Shown here: one piece after another, positions 18,535 to 26,600 of the stretch
Layout: each line of letters opens with the position of its first letter
Position numbering within the stretch: the first letter of the stretch is position 1
From: Flavobacteria bacterium BBFL7
GTDB taxonomy: Bacteria > Bacteroidota > Bacteroidia > Flavobacteriales > Flavobacteriaceae
Length of the DNA: 64,000 nucleotides
NCBI GenBank assembly: GCA_000153385.1
Contig: CH672375.1
Coordinates: forward strand, 602,352 to 666,351
Direction: 5' to 3'
Position numbers and translations under genes: made by a program
The notes under the pieces: generated by a model
Databases searched by the model: none
What the model saw: the letters and a program-made list of their open reading frames with translations, nothing else
Told to the model about the DNA's origin: nothing

Positions 18535-18978
18535 TTATAGCTTCTGATAACCTTTTCTCTCTATGAATTTAAAAAAAGATGAATTATAAATTGCAGGTTT
18601 GAATTCTATAAACTCGTTTTTAACAGAGGAATAGTAGGTTAATGACTCATTCGGTAAATTGATTTTTATAGTATCTCCGACCTGTAGAGTTCCAGTAGCA
18701 ATATATAATTCTGCTTTTGATTTTTTAATTCTAATTAAATAATTTGATTGATATTTAATAGGGTCATAATCCTTTTGGTTAGAATTAATAACATCTAAAT
18801 ACACTATTCCCATTCCGTGGAATGATGGTGTACGTTGAAAGTGGATACTATCAATCAAGGCAGTCATTTTGAGTTCTTCAATACCTAGATAATCATATTT
18901 AGACATCTCGATTCTTTGATTCGAGTCACATGAAATTATAAAAATTGTAAATAAAAAAAATATATAAATTCTTTTCAT
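18535..18978 (-). CDS. Candidate immunity lipoprotein of Rhs module 3
   Basis: From the ATG at 18978 this is a 147-residue protein starting MKRIYIFFLFTIFIISCDSN, with a lipobox at Cys17. The open frame reaches an ATG at 19023, but that longer form would bury the lipoprotein signal and overlap the Rhs frame, so I choose the downstream start. It lies 7 nt after the module 3 stop codon. The mature part contains a segment IYLDVIN...SNYLIRIKKSKAELYIATG suggestive of beta strands, with no family recognised. Exported location and position suggest an immunity role. Confidence 0.6.
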   Translation of the reverse strand: MKRIYIFFLFTIFIISCDSNQRIEMSKYDYLGIEELKMTALIDSIHFQRTPSFHGMGIVYLDVINSNQKDYDPIKYQSNYLIRIKKSKAELYIATGTLQVGDTIKINLPNESLTYYSSVKNEFIEFKPAIYNSSFFKFIERKGYQKL

Positions 18979-18985
18979 ATTGAAC

Positions 18986-19951
18986 CTAATTATTTGTGCC
19001 ATATTGATACATAGCCTGTGCAATTCTCACTTTCATATCAGGATGATTATTCACAACTCTATCCACTAAACTTCTTTCTGAAGTCGGCTTCGTATTATTT
19101 AATAATTCTGAGTAAGATTCTCCGCGCCCAAAAGATAAAATGGTTGCTTCACCTCCAAATCCAACTTCTCCACCAATATAAAACCCTTTCCAATTCCCAC
19201 TTTCAAAACCTCCAAAAGTAAGCCCTACTCCACCTACTGAAGTTTTAAAATCACCTGATAACTCATAGGAAGTTGCTGTTCCAGATAAAGTACTAGGTGT
19301 AATTTCTTCATTTGAGTTATTATAAGCAATGAAAACATTGAGCTCAACGCCAATCGAGGCACCACCCTGAACACCGGTACTTCCAGTACCTTCACCAGTA
19401 GCGTAATGATAATTATACCCCATATAAGTGTCATCGGTAAACTGTACTGATGTTATACCTGCTGAACCCTTAGCGCCCAATACTGTGGAAGCACTTCCCG
19501 TAGCATTTACAGTATAACCAATTGCAAACCTGTCACTGTCAACATTTTCTAGACCTAAATTTAATTGTCTACTTTCACCACTGATAGCCATTGGTGTGTA
19601 AACATGAAAATCTTCATCTCCAGCTGTTGGAATTGTCAATGTAACGTTATTAATTCCATGTATTATAATATCATCTTTAACTTCTGGTGCCCTACCATCA
19701 GGATCTACCATATTGATAGGGTTGTTCATGGTATAATTATAGGGTGAGAAGTTAGGGAACTGCTCTGCGAGTGGATCTACACTCATCCATATACTTAAAC
19801 TAGGGTCATAATAACGTGCTCCATAATAATACATACCGGTCTCGCTGTCTAGTTCTTTACCATTGAACTTGAACTCGGTCTGGTAATAGGATATTGAGGT
19901 TTGCTCTGCCATGGTTTCTCCAAAGGGTAAGTTAAGGAAAAACTGGTACAT
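18986..19951 (-). CDS. Rhs C-terminal tip cassette, module 3
   Basis: This 321-residue frame has the same core block to DPDGRAPE (about residue 87). A unique 230-residue tip follows, rich in Gly, Ser and Thr: TGSASTVLGAKGSAGITSV, GEGTGSTGVQGGASIGVEL, SVGGVGLTFGGFESG. The tip ends VNNHPDMKVRIAQAMYQYG. The glycine-rich alternating pattern looks unlike a classical nuclease and might suit a membrane-active or beta-rich domain, but I cannot assign it. Like modules 1 and 2 it is open upstream to a TAA at 20003-20005, with no alternative start codon between that stop and the ATG. The candidate immunity gene follows at 18978. Confidence 0.8.
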   Translation of the reverse strand: MYQFFLNLPFGETMAEQTSISYYQTEFKFNGKELDSETGMYYYGARYYDPSLSIWMSVDPLAEQFPNFSPYNYTMNNPINMVDPDGRAPEVKDDIIIHGINNVTLTIPTAGDEDFHVYTPMAISGESRQLNLGLENVDSDRFAIGYTVNATGSASTVLGAKGSAGITSVQFTDDTYMGYNYHYATGEGTGSTGVQGGASIGVELNVFIAYNNSNEEITPSTLSGTATSYELSGDFKTSVGGVGLTFGGFESGNWKGFYIGGEVGFGGEATILSFGRGESYSELLNNTKPTSERSLVDRVVNNHPDMKVRIAQAMYQYGTNN

Positions 19952-20217
19952 ATTACCATTTGCATCTGTAAGTGTATTTGTGGTTCCTAGATGGTCTGAA
20001 AATTATTTCTTACTTTCCTTTTTTAACTCCATAACATTCTGCAACGCATTTCAAATGCTACGTTATAACGAACGCGTTGCAAACGCGCGCGACGTAGTAA
20101 ATATTCTGTCATGCTAAGTTTATCTCAGCATCTGATTTTACAGCGACGATGGATGATCATGTAAAACAAACATGGTTTTTCATAACCAGCAGATTCTGAA
20201 ACGAGTTCAGAATGACA
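19689..20217 (-). repeat. Rhs core block copy 3 (407 bp) plus REP-like element A copy 5
   Basis: 19689-20095 is the 407-bp block; 20106-20217 is REP-like element A. The composite matches 16090-16618 over 529 bp with few substitutions and no length change. Confidence 0.88.
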
Positions 20218-20232
20218 AGCCTAATTTTTATA

Positions 20233-20538
20233 TTATAACGTCCAATTTTCAGATAAATCATCCCAATCAGGATTATCTTTTTCAATAAGATTTATTTTCC
20301 ACTGTCGATGCCAGTTTTTAATTTGTTTTTCACGGGTAATAGCATCATTGACATATTGAACTCCTTCAAAATAGACCAACTTACTAGCGTTATATTTTTT
20401 AGTGAACTTGGATCCTTGCCCTAAACGATGCCTCAATAATCTATCGTCTAATCCTCCAGTCATGCCTGTATATAGTACTCCTAATTTCTTATTGGTTAAG
20501 ATATAAACAGTATAATTATGGTGAGCTCTTTTTGGCAT
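20233..20538 (-). CDS. Intact GIY-YIG endonuclease (URI type)
   Basis: From the ATG at 20538 this is a 101-residue single-domain protein beginning MPKRAHHNYTVYILTNKK. The GIY and YIG positions are the YTVYILTN and LYTGMTGG segments. The conserved Arg is in LDDRLLRHR (about residue 33), and the catalytic Glu is Glu70 in TREKQIKNW. The open frame extends to 20577, but that start lies in REP-like element A. Family members cut DNA; the small bacterial URI group has no settled role. It borders the Rhs island, next to a REP-like element, and has a truncated twin at 13901-14137. Confidence 0.85.
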   Translation of the reverse strand: MPKRAHHNYTVYILTNKKLGVLYTGMTGGLDDRLLRHRLGQGSKFTKKYNASKLVYFEGVQYVNDAITREKQIKNWHRQWKINLIEKDNPDWDDLSENWTL

Positions 20539-20719
20539 AAACTTTAAATTTACTAAAAAAGACATAACACCTGTCATGCTGAATTTATTTCAGCATCTCA
20601 TATTACAGCGACGCTTGATAATCGTTTAAAATATTTCTTTGTTTTCCATCATTAGTAGATTCTGAAACGAGTTCAGAATGACAGTATAAAAAAAGAGCCT
20701 CTCAAATGAAAGGCTCTTT
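20335..20719 (+). repeat. Right direct repeat bracketing the Rhs-tip island
   Basis: Partner of 13934-14315 in the same orientation: GIY-YIG 5' part, REP-like element A and the start of a terminator hairpin. Differences between copies are scattered single substitutions. Confidence 0.8.
20571..20684. repeat. REP-like element A, copy 6
   Basis: 114 bp, CTGTCATGCTGAA to TCAGAATGACAG, nearly identical to copy 2. It sits immediately upstream of the GIY-YIG gene. Confidence 0.88.
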
Positions 20720-20721
20720 TT
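20690..20721. terminator. Intrinsic terminator after the T9SS gene
   Basis: AAAAGAGCCT and AGGCTCTTTT form a stem with a 9-11 nt loop, and a run of A on the + strand gives the T-tract for - strand transcription from the gene ending at 20774. Confidence 0.7.
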
Positions 20722-20741
20722 ATAAATTCAGATGTCTGTGA

Positions 20742-20761
20742 TACGCTTTCGCGAAAGCGTA
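20742..20761. repeat. CGCTTTCGCGAAAGCG palindrome, copy 3 (intergenic)
   Basis: Perfect 20-bp palindrome TACGCTTTCGCGAAAGCGTA, 12 nt beyond the stop codon of the T9SS gene, placed as copy 1 is for its paralog. Confidence 0.9.
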
Positions 20762-20773
20762 ATTACTACATTA

Positions 20774-23440
20774 TTAATAGTTGATATAAACCCAACTAGC
20801 TACATCTTCTGTTTCGGCATCGTTGTACTTAATCACATAGAAATAGGTTCCTACAGGAAGAAGTCCGTCGCCTGATAATGCTCCTTTATTAGGCACACCA
20901 GCAAACTCCTCATAATTAGACGCTTTAGTTTCATAAACAATACTACCGTTTCTATTGAATACAGTTAGCTCAAAATTAGGATATTGCTGTAAATTAGGAA
21001 TAGAGAACGTGTCGTTGATTCCATCATTATTAGGTGAGAATCCTTCTGGTATCACTACTTCACATACTTCAACAGTAATGTTGAATGAGGTGTAGTCAAA
21101 ACATCCTGTAGCGTTGTCTGTAATACGTGCATAGATCGTTTCTTGATCTGTTGATGCATAAGGCGAGCTTAATGCACTTGCTCCACTTTGTGCATTTGCC
21201 TCACTGTTGTAGTAAGTAATCGTGTAGGCTGCTGCGCTCTGTCCATTTAATACTGCTGTGTCATAGTCTGCAAGTACTAGATCTAACTGATTTGTGATAG
21301 GATTAGTAGCACAGTCAGACACGTCTGACACTGCTCCTATCGCTGGAGCGCTTAATACTTCTATATTAAATTGTCCTGTCTGGTAACAATCTTGATCTTG
21401 AGCGTTTGAAACACGAACATATATAGCTTCTGGGTTAGAAACATTATCATATGCTGCAGGAGTTGTAATCGCTCCTGTATTAGCATCTGCATCTGCCTGA
21501 CTATTGAAAAAGGCAATATTAAAGTCTGCTGATGACTGTGAACCTAATATGCCTGCAATTTGAGATGTTAAGTCAAATGTCTCTACTTGATCTGCAGATA
21601 AATCATCACAAAGTTCAAGATCTGCCACGGTATTATAATTCACTTCTTGGAAAGTAACATTTACTTGTTCTGTTTTAAAGCAAGAATTTACATTATCAAA
21701 TACTCGTGCCCAAACCGTAGTACTAGCAGTAACCGCAAAAGCATCCGGTGTTACAATAGGATTCATGTCTGCTTGTGCATCTGCATCACTATTGAAATAG
21801 GTTACATCATAATCTGTAGCGACAAGGCCATTTCTGATTTCATCATCTTTGGCTGTTAAGTCAACCGTAACAGATCCTGTGTTTTGACAAACAATAATAT
21901 CTGCAGGTGGAACACTTGTAATTTCTGGTGCTACGTCTATACAAACTGTTTCTGTATATGTACAACCGAAACTGTCTGTTAATTCAAAATCATAACAATT
22001 CTGACCTGCAACGGTAGGAGTAACAGTAATATCTGATCCATTAGTAGCAGTTATATCTGGATTAGACAACCATTGCTCTGTAACCTCACCTGGTTGGTAG
22101 GAACCTGCGGTAGGAATGATTGCTGGATTGAAATTAAGTCCCCAGTAAAAAATATATCCATTATCAATTGCTAAATTATCTACAATATCAAGACACCACA
22201 AACCATTCATAGTCGTTCCTACTAATGCAGAAAATGGAGTTTCTGGCGCATAATTACCTGCTGGCATAGAGTTACCACCACCTACTCCTGGAGTAGACGC
22301 ATCTAATGTTGCGCCTGCAGACTCTGTAAAAACATAATCAAACCCAACACCTGGAGTTGTTGTACCATCATCTAAGGCATTCCCTAAGAATATTCCTCCA
22401 CCACTGTTAGGATAATTAAGTAATTCAACTTGGGCTCCATTAGGAGCTGTTAATGTAATATCTAAATCACCCATATAAGAGTGTTCCATATTAATAAAAA
22501 TATCTACTAAATCTGAACCACTCTGAAAAGTTGTACCTGGATTAAATCCAGTCACATCAATACATGTTTGATAAGCAACACCACTACCATCTGGTAGAAA
22601 CGTCTGGCCTGTTACCGGCGGAGCAACATCTGCAATGAATTGAGTTGTCACAACCTGACCTGCAATAGTTGTAGACTCACCAAAACATAATGATGTGTCT
22701 GCCGCTAAAGTACCTGTAAAGTCAGGTGTTGTAGAAACCAAAACGGTAACATCTACTAACAATCTATCTCTACAACCTGTAGAATCAAAAGTTACATAAT
22801 CAATTTCATAAATTCCAGGACTTGAGAAAGTCTCAGAAGCAGTCGTTCCAGAAACTACAGTACCGTCTGCTAATCTATATTCGTGAGTAGCTCCAGTTCC
22901 ATCTACACTAAACGTAGAAGTTGCACTAAATGAAACCGTTTCACCTTGACATACTCTTAAAACACCATCATTATCTGGAGCTGGAACAGTAGTTACAACA
23001 TTTGAAATTGTTTGACAACTATCTATACAAGCCATAGTAGCTTGCCATCCAGGACCAGTGCTAGAGGTATTAGATATAAATCTAAAAGTTAAACAACCGG
23101 AAGCATTTCCAGTAGTAGCCGTTATAATACCTGGTGTTATAGCTGAATTAAACACACCAATAGGAGAACCCGTCGCTGTATCACCATCATAAGCTAATAA
23201 AATATCTCCACTACCTACATCCCAAAGAGTAAATGTAGCCTGAACATCATCTGTAGGGAAAGGTGAGCAAAATGTAATTGTAAAATCTTCTCCATTCGTA
23301 TAATCACCTGCAAGACCACCTGAATCAGTAAAATCTCCACTACAGGTTACAAAGCTACCATCAGTCATGGCATACTCTTGCGCTGCTGCTATTGTGGCTG
23401 TAAACAACAAGCTTAAGGTTAATAGTAATAGTTTTTTCAT
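20774..23440 (-). CDS. Secreted T9SS type B protein, shorter paralog
   Basis: This 888-residue protein has a signal peptide (MKKLLLLTLSLLFTATIAAAQ). Its domain order matches the 1526-residue protein at 4053: a CUB-like region (about 30-140), a PKD-like segment (about 160-235), a P-domain-like region (about 290-445; DLVDIFINMEHSYMGDLDIT), then only three tandem units with the NS-ADA motif. It ends in a CHU_C/type B sorting domain (IPEGFSPNNDGINDTFSIPN onward, about 797-888). It is expected to be exported by Sec, moved across the outer membrane by T9SS and attached to the surface or released. The ligand is unknown. It borders the Rhs island, and a terminator and a CGCTTTCGCGAAAGCG palindrome follow it. 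Confidence 0.88.
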   Translation of the reverse strand: MKKLLLLTLSLLFTATIAAAQEYAMTDGSFVTCSGDFTDSGGLAGDYTNGEDFTITFCSPFPTDDVQATFTLWDVGSGDILLAYDGDTATGSPIGVFNSAITPGIITATTGNASGCLTFRFISNTSSTGPGWQATMACIDSCQTISNVVTTVPAPDNDGVLRVCQGETVSFSATSTFSVDGTGATHEYRLADGTVVSGTTASETFSSPGIYEIDYVTFDSTGCRDRLLVDVTVLVSTTPDFTGTLAADTSLCFGESTTIAGQVVTTQFIADVAPPVTGQTFLPDGSGVAYQTCIDVTGFNPGTTFQSGSDLVDIFINMEHSYMGDLDITLTAPNGAQVELLNYPNSGGGIFLGNALDDGTTTPGVGFDYVFTESAGATLDASTPGVGGGNSMPAGNYAPETPFSALVGTTMNGLWCLDIVDNLAIDNGYIFYWGLNFNPAIIPTAGSYQPGEVTEQWLSNPDITATNGSDITVTPTVAGQNCYDFELTDSFGCTYTETVCIDVAPEITSVPPADIIVCQNTGSVTVDLTAKDDEIRNGLVATDYDVTYFNSDADAQADMNPIVTPDAFAVTASTTVWARVFDNVNSCFKTEQVNVTFQEVNYNTVADLELCDDLSADQVETFDLTSQIAGILGSQSSADFNIAFFNSQADADANTGAITTPAAYDNVSNPEAIYVRVSNAQDQDCYQTGQFNIEVLSAPAIGAVSDVSDCATNPITNQLDLVLADYDTAVLNGQSAAAYTITYYNSEANAQSGASALSSPYASTDQETIYARITDNATGCFDYTSFNITVEVCEVVIPEGFSPNNDGINDTFSIPNLQQYPNFELTVFNRNGSIVYETKASNYEEFAGVPNKGALSGDGLLPVGTYFYVIKYNDAETEDVASWVYINY

Positions 23441-23613
23441 GGTTATGAATTTAGTCTCGGTTAGTAATAGTATTCTTTAGCTTTCGCTAAAACACCATGC
23501 AAAATAATAAAATAGTATTACACCACATCATAACAAGCATAATTCTATTCATCTATTATTAAGAAACTTTTAAAATTGCGATATGCTAACCATAAACTTA
23601 GATTTAGAAATAA

Positions 23614-23646
23614 AAAAACCGCTGTGATGAATTCACAGCGATTTTT
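23614..23646. terminator. Bidirectional intrinsic terminator after secDF
   Basis: CGCTGTGA / TCACAGCG stem (23620-23627 and 23633-23640) with loop TGAAT, A-tract on the left and T-tract on the right, 22 nt past the secDF stop. Confidence 0.8.
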
Positions 23647-23667
23647 AATATAATTTAGAAGAAATAA

Positions 23668-26600
23668 TTATAATTCTTCCTTAGCCGGTTTAGGCTCCTT
23701 AGGAAGTAATTTACCATTTGACTTCTCCATAGTATCAAACATAACAGGAGTTGCAATAAATACAGATGAATATGTACCTACTAAAACACCTATGATTAAT
23801 GCCAACATGAACCCTTGAATAGATTCACCACCAAAAGTGAAAATTGCAAGAAGTACAATTAATGTTGTTAACGATGTATTCAATGTTCTAGAGATAGTAC
23901 TGCTTATTGCCGCATTTACCGTACGTGCAAATTCCCAGTTTGTTCTCTCGTTAATAAATTCACGAATTCTATCAAATACAACTACCGTATCATTCAGTGA
24001 GTAACCAATTACCGTTAGTATTGCTGCAATAAAAGCTTGATCTATCTCCATATTGAATGGTAGAATATCATAAGTTAGAGAGAACACACCAAGTACAATT
24101 AAAACATCATGAAATACCGCTGCAACAGCACCTAGAGAGAATTGCCATTTACGGAAACGGATTAAGATATAAAGGAATACTACAATTAGAGAGCCAAAAA
24201 TAGCATATAGCGATCCTGTCAAGATATCATCTGCAATTGTAGGTCCAACCTGGAAGTTAGACATAATCCCATATTGCTTATCGTCTTTACTCACATCAAC
24301 AAACGTAGCCATATCCATATCGGCTGGCATGTATTGCTTCAAGTTTGCATATAATTTGTCTTCAATCTCTTTAGTAACCTCAGCATCTACCCCATCAATT
24401 CCATACTTTGTACTAATCTTTAATTGATTATCTGAACCATAAGTTTTAGCCTCTGCACTTCCGAAAACATCTTCTGCAGATAACATTTTTGTTACTTCAG
24501 TTGCATTAACTGGTTGTTCAAAACGAACCGTATACGTACGACCACCAGAGAAGTCAATACCAAAATTCAAACTCTTTGTAAATAATGAGATAGCACTAAT
24601 TAAAACAAAAGCAAGAGATATCATGTATGCTACTTTTCTCTTTTTTAAGAAATCAATATTTACATTTCTAAACCAGTTCTTAGTTATTGGTGTTGAGAAC
24701 GCAAGCGACTTACCATTTTTACCGTATCCATCAATAAATAATCTAGTGATGAAAATTGCCGTAAATAATGAAGTAAGAATACCGATCATTAAAGTTGTTG
24801 CAAATCCTTGAATTGGACCTGTACCAAATATGAAAAGAATCAATGCAGTAAGGAAAGTTGTAATGTTTGCATCAAGAATAGAACTTAAGGCGTTATTAAA
24901 ACCATCTTTAATGCTATCTGCCTGAGATTTACCTTTAGCTAACTCTTCCCTAATACGTTCAAAAATCAGAACGTTTGCATCCACAGATATACCTATGGTC
25001 AATACGATACCAGCAATACCAGGTAACGTCAATACTGCTTTAAGAGAAGCAAGTGCACCAAAAATAAACAAGATGTTTACTACTAATGCAATATCTGCAT
25101 AAAGTCCAGCTCTACCATAATAAAACACCATCCAAACTAATACTAGTAATAATGCAATACCAAAAGACCATAAACCACTACTAATAGCCTCTTTACCTAA
25201 AGATGGTCCTACTACAGCTTTTTGAATAATCTCTGCTCCTGCAGGTAATTTACCAGCTCGTAAAACGTTTGCTAAATCTTCAGCATCTGCAACCGTAAAG
25301 TTTCCAGATATCTGGCTGCTTCCTCCTGTAATAGGTCCATTTGTAATCCCTGGCGCACTATAAACTGTATCATCTAAAACTACCGCTATTTGAGAACCAT
25401 TTTGATAAGCCTCAGTAGTCATGTCTTCCCAGATTTTTGCTCCTTCTGAGTTCATAGACATACTTACTACCACCTGACCACTCATTTCAAAATCTTGACG
25501 TGCATCAGTAATTACAGCTCCACCTAATGGCGCTTCACCTTCACGGTTAGAACGTATCGCATATAAGTCTGTAATTTCATATCCTAATTCATCATTTAAT
25601 ACTGGTAAACCCCACGCAAATTTAACGTTACGCAATTCTACTGGTAATTTAGAACGCACTTGAGCATCATTTAAATACCCTACTATTAAATCTTTATCAG
25701 AAGCTTTAAAAGTTGCGATAACTGGACCTGTACCATTACCTGGCGCAAGCATCCTAGATAAAATAGGATTTTGATCATAGTTGATTTCAGCATCTTCACC
25801 ATCAACATCTGTTGTAGCGTCATTACCTAAGATATCACCTACTGCATCTACAGCCTCATCTGCAGCATCTTGAGCAGCGTCTACAACAGCGTCAGCCACC
25901 TCGTCAACTTCCGTAGAATCAGCTGGTTGAGATTCTTGATTTTTTGCAGCTAACTTTTCTGCCCAGTAAGTATCTGCTTCAATAACAAATTGTGAAACTT
26001 CTGAAGCTTTATAAACATGCCAAAATTCTAATTGAGCCGTACTTGTTAAGATATCTTCAACACGTTTAATATCTTTTGCACCTGGCAATTCAATTAAAAT
26101 ACGTCCAGAATCACCTAAACGTTGAATATTAGGTTGAGTTACACCAAACTTATCAATACGTTTTCTTAGTACTTCAAAAGCACTAACCATATATTCTTTA
26201 AGCTTCACTCTTAATTTAGGCTCAATTTCTGAATTAGACATATTAAAGTCTATTACTCCATCCATCTCTTGATTTGAGAAAATATCTGGCGAACCTAATT
26301 TAGCACCATCAATGGCATTAAATTCTTCTAGGAAATAGTCAAAGTAATCTGCCTGACCATCTTTTATACGCTCATCTGCACGCTCTAAAGCTGTTCTGAA
26401 ATCTGGGTCTTTAGATCCATCTGCCATACCTATTAATAGGTCTTTTACAGAGATTTGAAGAATTACATTAATTCCTCCCTTAAGGTCTAGTCCTTTTTGA
26501 AGTTCTTGTTCCTTTGCATCTGCATAGGTAGTATATCCACCCCAAACGTCTTTAGACGCAATAGAATCTAGATAAGATTTTGTAGCCTCATCTCTTAGAG

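Noticed and set aside
19234-19434. 66-codon - strand frame inside module 3
   Set aside because: It lies in another frame of the same strand over the Gly-rich tip and has no start context or family.
14935-20095. Possible CRISPR array because of regular direct repeats
   Set aside because: The repeats are 407 bp with gene-sized unique segments between, not 25-40 bp repeats with short spacers.
13061-20684. Insertion sequence with transposase
   Set aside because: The inverted repeats are short and no transposase gene is present. GIY-YIG is the only DNA-cutting enzyme seen, and its role here is unproven.
23476-23491. TTTAGC..GCTAAA inverted repeat upstream of the second T9SS gene
   Set aside because: Only six-bp arms and no T-tract. 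It may be a chance or a degenerate relative of the main palindrome.
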